A stretch of DNA of 26,560 nucleotides from Dimargaris cristalligena (GCA_027576995.1 JANBQC010000396.1:1-26560); one strand, 5' to 3'. Counted from the stretch's first letter, positions 9,638 through 20,951 are shown. A program made the numbers and translations. Notes: generated by a model from the sequence alone, not told the origin.

Positions 9638-10875
9638 TGTGGCCCTGATTTGATTTCTTTATTTCATTTCAATATATATATATATATATTATTGTTTTTT
9701 CGTCGATGTTCGACCATGCCTGATTTTTTGTTTATAGAGTGGGCTTGGAATTCCAGTGGTGTGAAATTGCTTAGGCGCCCCTTCCCCTTGTGGGGTATTT
9801 TATCGGAGCCCTTGTATATGGGTGGGATGCCCACCTTTTGATAAATATCTTTATATTTATATATACTCCCCCTGACGAAGTTTACAGACACTCTTTTAGG
9901 GGTTATTTCGTTGATGATTCAGGGCCAGTTTTTGGAATTGGCACACTAGGACGAAATGCAAGCCTCAATGAAAATGGCCCTGGCAAGGGGGAAAAGGGCC
10001 AACAATCATTCTGCGAGGCACTATAATCAGGGACTCGAGGAGTTGTGTGTGTAGGGATGGCCAGCAGCTAATAGACTACGACTGATGTGGGTGGGAAGTG
10101 CAGCAGTAGGGAGGGTATGTCATTGGAATAGAGACCGTTGGTATCAAGCAGGGATGCTGTTACTCTAGCAACAAACCCCCAATGGGTCAGTAAACAATTA
10201 CCAGGCTTATTTGTGGTCACTGGGTTTATACAGTGGAAGAATGCGTTATTGAATCGCCCATAATTATTCGGCCGTATTGCGATTGTTCGTCGTCGAAGAA
10301 TAGAAGAACGGCCGTCTAAAACGAAGCCCCCCGCTCGTACTGCTTCTTGCTCAATTAGGAAGGGGGAAATGCCTTATAAAACAGCCGCGCTATGGTGCGT
10401 ATCACCCGCGCATATCGACTTAGTCTTATGACGCTCACTACGGCCCAACTATTTACTGCTGGAGTGGCTCGTTTACCGTTACCGCATTCCAAATTGGTGG
10501 AACTCCTTTGTAGTGGTTGGGCATACACTGTGTATCTAACTAGCCTCTCCTCTTCTTTTCTCCGCTTATTTATCTACCTACCTAGCTATTGTGACCTTCA
10601 CATCTATACTCTCCCCATTTGCCATCCGTGGCCCCGCATTATTGTTTCATTGACCCTCCCCGTACACCAGGCCCACACACACACATACTCTCTCTCCTCT
10701 GGCATCGTGGACCTCACGCGGCTCCAACAGTTGCGTTCCCCTGCTGTCTTTTCTTACTCAACTTAACCGACTCCCCGTCCCCCGGGATTACCAGTATACT
10801 TTCGACTCAAGCGGTTGATTTATCCCTCATCTTCCCCCTCCGTTGTTCGTTCGCTTGGCAACCTCCCCGACCATC
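9638..10875. other. Gene-free stretch upstream of Hook gene
   Basis: No coding gene recognised. It holds the 3' end of the 90-aa gene with an (AT)9 tract at 9672-9689. From about 10390 it becomes pyrimidine-rich, the likely promoter and 5' leader of the Hook gene. A 7-bp inverted repeat around CGGCCG occurs near 10270-10315. The open frames at 10392-10918 are low-complexity leader sequence. Confidence 0.55.
9672..9689. repeat. (AT)9 microsatellite
   Basis: Nine AT units just downstream of the stop codon of the 90-aa gene, probably in its 3' untranslated region. Confidence 0.85.
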
Positions 10876-13800
10876 ATGCAAGAGTCCACTCTCCTCGTCG
10901 CATTTGTCCAATGGGTAAGACTCCGCCACTCCCTTTTTCCATATCCCCCGAATAGCCTCCTACGCCAATACTCCAGGCCCACATGCCGACTCCCGAGTAT
11001 TCCATGAGAGGGTATTATACATGAGATGGCCGGGCCGGTCTCGGGTCATGGAATTCCCCGCCCCTCTTTTCCCCCTCGTTCTCTACTGTAGTACTAACCC
11101 CCTGTGTATATATTATGGTTTGCTTTGGCAATCCCCTTCTTCGCCCATACCTTTTCGGATCCCCGACCCTTTTGTGCTACCCAGATCAGCGCCTTCAGCG
11201 CCATATCCAAGCCCCTGAAGGACTTGGCCGACTTATCCGACGGCATTGCTCTGTTTGAAATTTGTCATGACATGTAAGTGGTTCGTCCACGGACGGAGAT
11301 ACCTTGAATCGTCGTTTGGATGAAGCCACTCCGATGACAGGTGCCGATTGGCCCATATTGCCACTACCATATCCTTAACCGCCTCACCTCCCGGAAAAGG
11401 CCACTAATATCAATTACCGATATAGCCATGTCTCATGAATTTTTAGGAAAGGGTTCTAAATTGACTAACCGGTCCTTCTCTAACCCTTTTATAACACCAT
11501 ATTATGTAATTACCGACCCATACACTTTACCTTGACCAGCGATTCCAAACGGTTCAAACTGCTACAGTCGGCTGACATTGGCGATAATTGGGTACTTAAG
11601 GTCAACAACCTGAAGAAGCTCTACAAACTAATCGCCTGCTATTACGATGAAGTATTGGGCCGAACTATTGAAGTGCTCGGCCCCATCAATCTCAACAGCA
11701 TCGCCCGCGAGGCCAACTTATCTGAGCTGGTCAAGCTCTGCCAACTAGTGCTCTTTATGGCTATGCAGTCCGAGGATAACCTGAAATATGTCGAACCCGT
11801 CCAAAACCTGAACCAAGAGGCCCAACACGCCATTATGGTCATGGTGGAATCTGTAAGTAGAGTAACCTCACCCTCTGCCCCTTGACCCTGTTCGAATCAC
11901 CAAAACTGCCACCATGTTTATATAACAGCAATCCCATGTGGCATTTCCTCCCTGGGACAAAATCCCAACTAACCTTTACTCTATCTACAATGTGCCCACC
12001 CACTTTTCCTACCAACCCTGTGCCAGATGCAAAACCAGTTGACCAACGCCCCCCTACCTCCCACCGAAGCCGAAACCGACGTCAATGACCAGGGTCGGAT
12101 AGACGAAGAGCGTCTCCACCTTCTGGAGGCCGAGTTATCCCGGATGGGGGCCGAGAAACAGGACACCCAGAAGCGGTTAAAACAACTGACCGATGCGAAT
12201 GCCGACTACCTCTCCCGTTGTGAGGAACTCCTGGTCGAGAACAAGGATATCAAGAGTAAGCTGCGTGACACCGAACGTTCCCTGGCCCGCGTCGACCAGT
12301 CGGGCAAGGCCGACTTTCTGCTCAAGACCGAAATTGACCATCTCAAGCAGGACCTGTAAGTAAATGCGCAACTGCCCCTTTATTCTACGTATCATTACTT
12401 CGGCCCTTTAATCACCCTACCGGTTTTAACCATGCACGTTTCTACTTTACACAACATCCCCCCACGCATTACCCTCTATTGCACCTTGGGCCACATTCTT
12501 AATTGAAACCTGTACCACCACCCCACAGGGAACGGGCCGAATCCAAGAATCACGATAGCGAATCCCTAGTGAATGAACAGACCCAAGTCATTGCCGAACT
12601 CAACCGCCGCCTGGAAGACACCCTAAAGGCCGAGGAGGAGGTGGTCCGTCTGCGGGATCAGATCCAGGAGTACAAGCACGCCGCCGAGAAGCTACAAAAG
12701 ACCGAGCACGTCATTGAAAAGTACAAGAAGAAACTCGAGGAAAGCAGTGACTACCGGCGCCAGCTCCGCCAACTGGAGGAACACAACACCCAACTCCTGT
12801 CCCGGAACCAGGCCATCGAAGAAGAGTACCGCAAGGTGAGTCAGTTCAAGCCCCTCATGGACACGTACAAGGACCAAATCGCTTCGCTGGAGAGCAAGAA
12901 CAACCTGCTCACCCTCCAGACCAGCGAACTCAAGCACGAACTCAAGCAGACCAAGGATCGCCTCAATACCGTCGAGGTGGACCGCCAGCGAGACCAGGAG
13001 CAAATTAATTCCCTGGAGGACCACCTCCGGGAGCTCGAACTGACGGGAGCGTCCATCATGGACACCCCAACTTCGCCACTCGCGACCAAGGCTAGCTTGG
13101 ATAGTGCTTTGGGCGACGGCAATCTATTTGAGCTCAAGGCCAAACTGGCCCGCATGGAAAGCGAATTGGTGAGCGCCCGGAAAAGCCGGGGGGACGCCAC
13201 CCCGTCGCACAAGGTGGTACTGCTCGAAAACCTATTGGAAGACGCCCAGCGGTCCAAGAACCAATTCGAGAACAATTACCTGCAGTGCCACCAGAAGAAC
13301 CTGGTCCTCGAGGACGAGCTGCGCAAACTGCGCGAGGCCATGGATGCGGGTGATGCGTCGGCCGCCGCGGCTCAGAGTGACCTATCCCTGGACCTGCGGG
13401 CCCGCCTGAACGCCGCGGACGAGGAACTCTCCCGGGTGCGGGCGAAACTGGCCGAAACCCAGGTCCAGCTGGACCAGACGAACCAGGAACTCACCGTGGC
13501 CAAATCGGATCTCAGTATGATTAGCGCCGATAAACGGCAGGCCCTGGACGCCCTCAAGTCCCAAACGGGCGCCGAACTGGAGGAACTCAAGGTTCAGCAC
13601 GAACACCTCGTGTCCTGGTACAACGAATTGGAAGGGGCGAGTAAGCAGAAGGATGAGCAAATCAGTCAGTTGCTCCGGGAGAAGGATCAGCTCCACCAGG
13701 AGACTATGCAGACGAAGAATCAGCTCTTGGAAAAGGAACGGGCAAGCAGGTAAGAACCGTTAGAGAGGGGCTGATGCTCGAAGGAGTATTAAGGGCCTAA

Positions 13801-14830
13801 TTCTATGGCCGGAGTTGGCTATCGTCTTCACTGTATGCGATATATATGTGAACTCTAGTGCTAACCTGGTGCTCTATGTGATTATACTTATGTACATTAC
13901 CTACTTCCGCCACTTTGATATGCCCAGCGAATTACGGGAAACGCTATCGAGTCTTCAGAACGTCGACCGGAGTAAGGATTCGCAGGGCCTCGAAGCCCAA
14001 CTGGCCCAGCTCGTTAAAGAGAAGACCCAGTCTCAACAGGCGATTATCCAGCACGAAATTCACAATAAGAAGCTGAGAACGGTAAGTGGGGCTCATGTGG
14101 ACATGCCTAACTATGACAGGACTATTTAGCATCGAAGCATTCCACTATTGCATTTTTTCCCCTTTCCTCTGCGCCAAAGGCCCTGAGAAATACTCCGCGA
14201 TGCTAATGCTTACATTGTTTTTGATATGCGTTTTGTCTCAACGGTCTAAAATGGGGTTCCTGGCACCATTAGGTAATCGCTAACCTGGAACAGAGCTACA
14301 AAGAAGCGCAGTCCAAGACCCAAGATAATGAGTATAAGGAGGCCATGGAGTCGATAAAGAATGCCCTACTTATCAAGACCCAGGAACACGATCGACTAAA
14401 GGTAAGTCGGATCTGGAGAAACTCGCCCAGTATTATCCGGAATATCTCGAATGGAGGAAGGGTCATACCTGGTGCCAGGTGGACTCGAGGGTCCTCTTAA
14501 TCGCCCGGCTTGTTTGAGCCACGGTAATACCTCAAATTATACGTCTCTCCCCTCAACCGGGTATATATATTTATTTCAGAGAGTTACTGACTCGACCGTT
14601 TATTATATACCATATTCCATTACGCTACGATATTACACCACTAGCGCGAGCACGAACAGCACGTTTACAACTCCAACCGCGAATACCGGTGCATCCTGAG
14701 CGCCTGGCAGAACCTTAGTCAAAAATTGGCCCTCTACCAACAGTCCAGTGGCCCCGTAACGCCGCACAAACCCACATCGTGGATGTCCCATCAGCGCAGC
14801 GCCCTTAATATCAAACTGCAGCGGCCGTAA
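10876..14830 (+). CDS. hook: Hook family dynein/kinesin adaptor
   Basis: Eight exons: 10876-10914, 11185-11273, 11540-11852, 12027-12355, 12529-13749, 13928-14081, 14273-14401, 14645-14830. All borders are GT-AG, with 2460 nt in total (819 aa). Residues 1-147 form the N-terminal Hook (calponin-homology-like) domain. It opens with MQESTLLVAFVQW, and later carries LSDGIALFEICHDI and GDNWVLKVNNLKKLY, then LCQLVLFMAMQ. In the family this domain binds dynein light intermediate chain. Residues from about 165 to 740 are a long heptad-rich coiled coil, the dimerisation and dynein-activating rod. The C-terminus (SAWQNLSQKLALYQ and the basic end ALNIKLQRP) matches the Hook tail, which in fungi links through FTS and FHIP to early endosomes. 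The length is typical for fungal Hook proteins. The first coding exon is only 13 codons; the ATG chosen gives the expected short lead before the Hook domain. Confidence 0.92.
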
Positions 14831-15809
14831 GCGAGTGGTGGACCACAACAAGCGGTGATTTAGAAACACACACACACCGCATCCCCCCCCTCTCTCTACA
14901 CCTCTCTCTCTCTCTCTCTCGCTCTCTGTCCCATCATGAAGTACCCACCTCTCCCGAATTCCACCCTCGTTTACGCTTCCCCCAACTTACTTTACTCGCG
15001 ATGCTGCCGCACATTTATCGGTTACATTTAGCCATAATTTCACCAACCACAACAACAACTCCCTGGATCTCTTTTTTTTATATTTTATATGTGTTGACAA
15101 TTCGTATAGTGATTTATTTTTTATTATTATGTTCGCCATGTTCCACCCACACACATCCGAACTTCCTTCAACTTCAACCATTGATTCATTATTTCGTTTT
15201 AATATATTATTAGTAGTACATTTGCACCTTAGACCATCCCTATGGTATTATTTGCCCAACATGTATGAAGAAACCCTTGGGGGCGACTGGTCCCTCCTTT
15301 CAAGTTGTACCCCCCCCCTGTTGCTCGGCTGGTTAATTTAGTTCTGGCAGCCCTAATTGGCAAACCCATCCTTAACACTCCCACCTATTCCGGAGTGAAA
15401 TACGCATTAGATTAAAGGTATTGTATTTGGATTTATTCTATAAAAAAAGGGGAGTACCCTTGTCCAAAAGAACAGGGTTGGCCGATTCTCCCCAATGGAC
15501 CTCTTCCAAACCCAAATTGACTGATCACAAGGAGAGGCGTACCTTAAATATAAGTCAATCGAGACCATCAAGATGGGATATATAAATGACAGGGAATAAA
15601 ATGAAGATTGAAAAAGGCCTACGCTACGAATTGCCCCATCAAGGCAATTTAAAGGCAAGGCAGTTCTCGCTTCAAGAATGGTAGTGGAAGATTCATCATT
15701 TATATGAAGTATGGCAGCACATGCGAAGGGAGGGGGGTAAGAGAAAGACGGGAAAGAATCGACGGTAGATAAAGGGACAGTATTGCCTTCATCGCAAATA
15801 AAAGGTGGC
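14831..15809. other. Convergent 3' intergenic region between Hook and cox5-type genes
   Basis: Both flanking genes end here, so it should hold their 3' untranslated regions. It contains a C8 run, a (CT)n tract at 14902-14920, AT-rich DNA at 15050-15210 and several AATAAA-like motifs, none clearly tied to one gene. No gene recognised. Confidence 0.6.
14902..14920. repeat. (CT)n microsatellite
   Basis: CT dinucleotides over 19 bases, with a shorter CT run on each side (about 14890-14897 and 14922-14927). Located about 70 bases after the Hook stop codon. Confidence 0.85.
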
Positions 15810-16618
15810 TTATTTGGTGGTGACGAAACCCTTGCCCTGGTAACCCTCGGAAGAGATACCGGAGATGGGATTAGCTTTCTGCTCGCGGAGGTACTCGTTG
15901 GTGGCCTCCTGCCATTCGGGGTTCATGGTGCGGGGAGTCTCTTGCGCTGTGTGGGAAAAGAGAGTGGACGGGTTGATGTAAAAATGCAACACGGGTATTC
16001 GATACAGCGATTAGATACAGGTAAAGAACAGGGGGTGGATATTGGACTTAGAGGCCTGCAAGGACAAGGGAAGTGGTAGGGGGTAATAACCACGACCCAA
16101 TTTATCGGCTTCCATTAATAAGATCCCTAAACAGATGAGATGGTATCTCTCAGTTGTCACCGTCGCCTGTTAGGTCTTGGAAGTGAATAATAATATAGTG
16201 GCAATAACTTACAGAATGACCGGATGAAGGCAAAGAGAGCAGCGGAGAGGCCCAGGGCGGAGGCCACACCAAAGACGACCTTGGTGCTGTCACCGGGCAG
16301 GGAGTAGGGGGTACGGGCGCTGTGGGGGCCGAAAGAGACGTAGAAGGCGGCGCGCTTCTCCTCCAGGGACAGGGTCTTCCAGTCCTGCTTCTGCAGCTCA
16401 GCAATGCGCTCAATCATGGCCTTTTGCTGGGTCTTAGTCCAGCTGTTGAAGGCCACCTCGACGCTGGCGATGGGCACCTTGGCGATATCGAGGTAGGCTT
16501 CCGAGTTCGGCAGAGTGGAGGTGGTCGAAGGGGTGGCCACAGCCGAAGCGTAACGGCGAGAGGTCATGCGGCTGGCGGTGGCCACGGACTTCTGGGTAGC
16601 GGAAAGAGCACGAGACAT
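15810..16618 (-). CDS. cox5: Cytochrome c oxidase subunit IV (fungal subunit 5)
   Basis: Two exons, 16213-16618 and 15810-15946, with donor GTAAGT and acceptor CACACAG; 543 nt, 180 aa. The gene encodes a nuclear-encoded, single-pass subunit of respiratory complex IV in the mitochondrial inner membrane. Residues 1 to about 25 are a presequence (basic and hydroxylated, no acidic residues, RRYAS near the likely cleavage site). The middle part contains EKRAAFYVSFGPHSARTP. A membrane helix follows at about 113-133 (VVFGVASALGLSAALFAFI), and the conserved tail is NPEWQEATNEYLREQKANPI, then GISSEGYQGKGFV. Length and order match fungal subunit 5. The 266-base intron falls immediately after the membrane helix. 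A TTTTAG acceptor-like site 20 bases upstream of the ATG raises the possibility of a 5'-leader intron. Confidence 0.95.
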
Positions 16619-18870
16619 GTTGGCAGTGGGAGTTGATCTAAAAGGGAGGACGAGGGGGAGAAGAATGTCTACAACGGCTAAAATAGAGAGAAAAGGAGGA
16701 ATAGGCAAATGCGCATTAGTCAAAAAGATGAACCCATGGAAGACCCGAAACCAAAAGGGGGGAGTAATATGGTAGTGAACAGAAAAAGAAGCCAGAGTAA
16801 AGAGAGGAGGACCGGGACCCTCCCCCAACGGTAAACTACCCGGTACGTGCAACATGGGGGTGAAACCGATCCCTCCACCTCCGCTGTACCCTCACTATTC
16901 ACTAATCGAGACCCACCACTATCTGATCTCTAGGGTGGAATCGGTTGGGGGGTGATGAACAGTCAAGAGGCCCCACGAGGGGAGTTGGCCAAGAAAAATA
17001 CCTGGCTACAGGCTGGGTAGTTTACAACCACGGTGGTTTTAAAAGGGCGGGGCACGGCCACTATTGCTACATGCCGCCGACGTGCACCGGAGGATATAAA
17101 TTATAGATATTTACCTGCAGTGCGAGGGAAGTGACCAGTGGATAACAGCAATGGAGAGAGGAGTCGCACAGGGCAAGTGAGAAATATAGGGACATATACA
17201 AACGGATAGGTGAAAAGGAGGTGGTGAGTCCACAGGCTACATGGTAAAACAGCTTATAACCCGCTGGTGTACAGGTGTTGGTGTGATATGTCCCGCTCGC
17301 AGCGTACAGAGAAGGGAGGGGCTGTTGTTGACCCTGGGGGTGGTGGCATACAGCGCTGGGGATCAGCCCGGAGGAGAATCCGGACGGCTTCCCTACAAGC
17401 CGAAACCAAGGCGGATCACGGTCCGCAATAGCCAGAGTGGCTTCGGACGAGGGAAAGAAGAAAAGGAGGATTAATAAGCTTACCTTAACGAAGGAAATGC
17501 GGGTGGAAAAGCAGTCAAGGATGGAGGGAATCCGAGGTTGAGAAAGATGAAAGCAAAGGAAAGGCCAGTTGGGGCACGGTTGGGCAGTGCGTAGGTTGTC
17601 GGATCGTGTGAGAGGAGAAACAGAGGGACACACGTTGAGAGGTGGAGGAGGTTGCTCTCTCCCTCTACCTATTCCCCCATGCTGAGCCGGCGAGTGTGTA
17701 TGCGCATACAGGAAGAGGGATATTATATGCACCCTTCCTTATCCTCCTAATCCTTCTTCGATCAATGAATACGCGCCTGCTAGTTGTAGTAGTAGCTCCA
17801 TCATCATCCATGTATATGCGATGGTGTAATTGAGGTCAGCGGTGGAGGGGCCTTTCTACTACATATCCCATGGGTTGGGCCGATTTAGTGGCTCCCCCCT
17901 CCTCTCTTTTGACCTGTCCAGAATACATGTGAGAGATTAGGGGTTGTTGTTATTATATGTTCTTTGAAAAAAAAAAATCCCATCCCATCCGAACCGAGCT
18001 ATACGATTCAGCCATTGGTTCTCTTAGTTGGTTAACCAGCTGGTTGTTAGCCCTACACCCACGACGACACGACCTATCCACCAACTGGCTCTAACGTGTA
18101 TCACATTGCCCCAACCTCATCCGGCGGTTCTCTCCGAAAGATACAGAGATCCTCCCCCCACCCATTTTATCCATCCACGCCCTCCTTCCCTCGTTACATG
18201 GGAGGGTATTATCATTACATTTCCCACTCCTTTAGGGCTCATTAACATAACAACACCATACCATGTCAATAAATAATACACAAGATAACCTATATTAAAA
18301 AACCTCTTATTTATTATCTACCAGAAGCAACTTAAAGCTATACCCGAGTCCATTTCTACAGTCTCTACCGATCTAGATAGATAGAGGGGATTATTATTAT
18401 TATAGAGATCGCATTAACAGTTAGTTGGGTTATTACATGTGAGCTATTAGGATTTTATTTTGGAATGGTAAAAACCAAAAGTGAGTCGGATTTTGGAAGA
18501 AAATTAAAATTCATTGAGATGAAGAATGCAGGAAGAGTTAAGCCTCCATATCACATAGACACCCAAACAAACTGTGATAATTTTGTACAAGTACACCACC
18601 ACCACGAGACATATAATTGATTATCGGAAAAATGAGACAAGCCGTGCAAAGTGCAGAAAAAGACGGACATGGAAGGAAGGGAGATAGATAGAGAAGTAGA
18701 TTGGTGGTTGTTGGGCAAGATGATTACTATAGTAAAATCAGCCGGCTTCGGAAAGATATAATCTACCGCAGCAACAGCCCCAAGCTGCCTCTCTCTCTCT
18801 CTCTCTCATCAGACGAGCAGAAAATTAAAGCAGAGTTAAACAGCACGGATCGGAGAGCACTTCTCTCTAT
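16619..18870. other. Long gene-free stretch between cox5 and zinc-knuckle genes
   Basis: About 2.25 kb without a recognisable gene. The part next to 16619 is the cox5 promoter and leader. On the reverse strand, 17485-17640 is strongly pyrimidine-rich and ends in AAG then GTAAGC, and two other donor-like sites lie near 17118 and 17003; any could pair with the acceptor just before the cox5 ATG. A 12-bp palindrome is at 18034-18045. From about 18270 the DNA is AT-rich and is likely 3' flank of the zinc-knuckle gene. The 221-codon reverse frame at 17067-17732 is low-complexity and not believed. Confidence 0.5.
18789..18807. repeat. (CT)n microsatellite
   Basis: CT dinucleotides over 19 bases, about 65 bases beyond the stop codon of the reverse-strand zinc-knuckle gene, probably in its 3' untranslated region (GA in the sense of the transcript). 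Confidence 0.85.
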
Positions 18871-19464
18871 TTACTGGGAGGGCTCGTTCTGGGGGCAGTG
18901 GGCCGAGATGTGACCCGACTCACCGCAGGTGTAGCAGGCCCGGTCGTTGGAGCGCTGGGGGCACTCACGGAAGAGATGACCGGTCTCGCCGCACTTGTTG
19001 CAGGCGGGGGGCTGGGAGCAGTTGGAGGCGATGTGGCCGATTTCCTTGCAGCGCCGGCACACGGTGTCGTCGGGGGTGGGGCAGTCAGCGGCGCGGTGAC
19101 CGGACTTCTGGCAGTTGTGGCAGATGGGGGGGTTGGGGCAGTCACGGACCATGTGGCCCATTTCGTTACAGTTGTGGCAACGCACGGCACGGTTGGAAGG
19201 GCCGTTGCGGGAGAAGTTGCCGGGTCCACCACGGCTGTTGTTACCGCCCTGGGGGCAGTCGCGGGCGAAGTGGCCGGTCTGGCTGCAGTTGTGGCAACGG
19301 ATACCACCGGCGTTGGAGGGGCGGCCGGCGTTCTCGCTGCGGGGAGCAGAGCAGTCGCGACCAATGTGGCCCTCACCACCGCAGTTGTAGCACTTGCGGC
19401 CTTGGGAGCAGTTGGCGGCGAAGTGGCCGGGGTTTCCGCAACGGTGGCAGTTGGAAGACGACAT
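18871..19464 (-). CDS. byr3: CCHC zinc-knuckle nucleic-acid-binding protein (CNBP/Gis2/Byr3 type), eight knuckles
   Basis: Single exon, 197 aa. Eight C-x2-C-x4-H-x4-C knuckles are visible in order: CHRCGNPGHFAANC, CYNCGGEGHIGRDC, CHNCSQTGHFARDC, CHNCNEMGHMVRDC, CHNCQKSGHRAADC, CRRCKEIGHIASNC, CNKCGETGHLFREC and CYTCGESGHISAHC. A Gly/Arg/Asn/Ser-rich spacer between knuckles 3 and 4 resembles the RG-rich linker of CNBP. Family members bind G-rich single-stranded RNA and DNA and act in translation of particular mRNAs and stress granules, mainly in the cytoplasm. Yeast Gis2 and human CNBP have seven knuckles, so this copy has one extra. Start at 19464; there is no upstream in-frame family-like sequence. 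Strong C/G third-position bias suggests high expression. The unusually long frames on the other strand and in another reverse frame are composition shadows. Confidence 0.95.
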   Translation of the reverse strand: MSSSNCHRCGNPGHFAANCSQGRKCYNCGGEGHIGRDCSAPRSENAGRPSNAGGIRCHNCSQTGHFARDCPQGGNNSRGGPGNFSRNGPSNRAVRCHNCNEMGHMVRDCPNPPICHNCQKSGHRAADCPTPDDTVCRRCKEIGHIASNCSQPPACNKCGETGHLFRECPQRSNDRACYTCGESGHISAHCPQNEPSQ

Positions 19465-19833
19465 GTTATGTAAAGGGAGATGGATTTGAGATCAACAAAG
19501 TTGAAGTGAGAGAAACGAGCAAAGGAAAGACCGGGGGAGAAATACACCACCAAAAAGACTGGAGAAATAGAGTGAGGGGAAGAAAGGTGAACTCGCTAAC
19601 ACTGGGGCTTGGATCAAGCTATTATAGTCCCAAACTGAGCAGAATGAGAAGGGAAGGGAATGGGGGTGTATGAAGAGATACACAGTGGGAGATTTTTTTT
19701 TCCTTCAACCATTCTCCAACCCAGTTGGCGAAAAAAAAGCCCTATAGTAAGTAGGATCAGGCTGAGGTAACACACACAGGCAGGCGGCTCATACCCAACG
19801 ACGCAGTGTGGTTGGTGCGGCGAAAGAGAGTCC

Positions 19834-19878
19834 TCACTGGTTTTTTTTTCATGGCCCAATCTAAAAAAAAACCAGTGA
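19834..19878. repeat. 16-bp perfect inverted repeat with nine-base T and A tracts
   Basis: TCACTGG followed by nine T at 19834-19849, and nine A followed by CCAGTGA at 19863-19878, are exact reverse complements across 16 positions with a 13-base spacer. It sits about 370-415 bases upstream of the zinc-knuckle start. It could fold as a strong hairpin in a leader transcript or extrude as a cruciform; no flanking duplication was seen that would mark a transposon. Confidence 0.85.
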
Positions 19879-20295
19879 AAATATAGGGGGAAAAATCCAT
19901 GGATGGGTGTGGTCAGCAATTGCATTAGAGAGTGTGATTGGAAAGGTTTTAAAGGATGGCTTTTGCTTAATGAGGGTCGCCCCCGTGGCCAGGCTGGATA
20001 CTACATACTCTCCTCGTGGTCGCTTCATAGGCCATTGGAGAGTCTAGCTATAATACATACATATAATAGCCGTCGATACTCTTCCTCAATCAATTATTAA
20101 CATTGTCTTATCACCCATACCAACGAATAGATATTATTATATTATATAAATGCCAAGTTAAAGAAGGCAGTTTGAAGTGGTGGGCGGAGGGGATGGCGGA
20201 AATTACTAGCAGATAAGTCGGCTGGGATTCTCGTTTCCACCATCCCCAACCCTCATATAATTTTTTTTCCAGGGAAGGGTGGCGGTGTAGTGAAT

Positions 20296-20330
20296 ATTAT
20301 GTGGTAGGGGGCATTGGAGTACCACATAAT
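20296..20330. repeat. 11-bp perfect inverted repeat
   Basis: ATTATGTGGTA at 20296-20306 and TACCACATAAT at 20320-20330 are exact reverse complements with a 13-base spacer, the same spacer length as the neighbouring inverted repeat at 19834-19878. Located in the shared zinc-knuckle/eIF4A upstream region. Confidence 0.8.
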
Positions 20331-20951
20331 TAGAGTGACAATTTCATAGCAGATGTTTTAGTTGGAAAGATAGATGATGGAGACTGCTCTCCCTCCTCCC
20401 CTCTAATTTACCTTCTCTCCCATAGGCGGCGACGATCCCAAACCCAACCAACCCAACCTAACATTCTGCTCGACAGGGTGAGGGCGTGTATGGGACTATT
20501 TTCCGGTCCATTCCGGTAACAATATCCCATTGACCCGCATGGAATGGAAAGATTAGCCGCTGCGATTGGCGGAGATGGTCTTTCAGTAAGGCCTGTCATT
20601 CCTATCCAACGGCCAGCTACAGCCCTGGTACCTTTCTCTCTCTCACCCTATTTCCCACTTGGGAAAGAGTGCGCCCATCAATGGTGCATACAATCACCAC
20701 CACCACTCCTCCTCTCGCATTTTTTTCAGTGTATGCGTCCTCCTCCTCCTCCCCACCAACCTTCTTCACAGCTGCTGCTAACTTACCTGATCCAGCCCGC
20801 CCGGCCAAAAGGCATCCTTCCTTCTTTTCTGATCATCCCTTACTCGGATTTTATTTTCTCAACTCACCGACATTGTCGTTACTTGGCCTTTTTCTCGCCT
20901 CTACCGCTCTTTCTTCAAGTTCCCCCCTTCGTACTTGATAATCCACCCAAC

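Larger units (their letters stand above)
19465..20951. promoter_or_regulatory. Divergent promoter region of zinc-knuckle and eIF4A genes
   Basis: A 1.49-kb gap between two genes transcribed away from each other. It holds two perfect inverted repeats (19834-19878 and 20296-20330), several A or T runs of eight or more bases (near 19690, 19728, 19841, 19863 and 20263), and pyrimidine-rich leader sequence from about 20630 to 20950 leading into eIF4A. No coding gene was recognised; small open frames here are low-complexity. Confidence 0.5.

Noticed and set aside
17067..17732. A 221-codon reverse-strand frame
   Set aside because: Low-complexity Pro/Ser/Leu composition from pyrimidine-rich DNA and no recognisable motif; more likely promoter or leader sequence of cox5.
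18867..19553. A 228-codon reverse frame and a 191-codon plus frame over the zinc-knuckle gene
   Set aside because: Both are Ala/Pro/Thr- or Gly/Ala/Val-rich shadows of the repetitive CCHC coding sequence.
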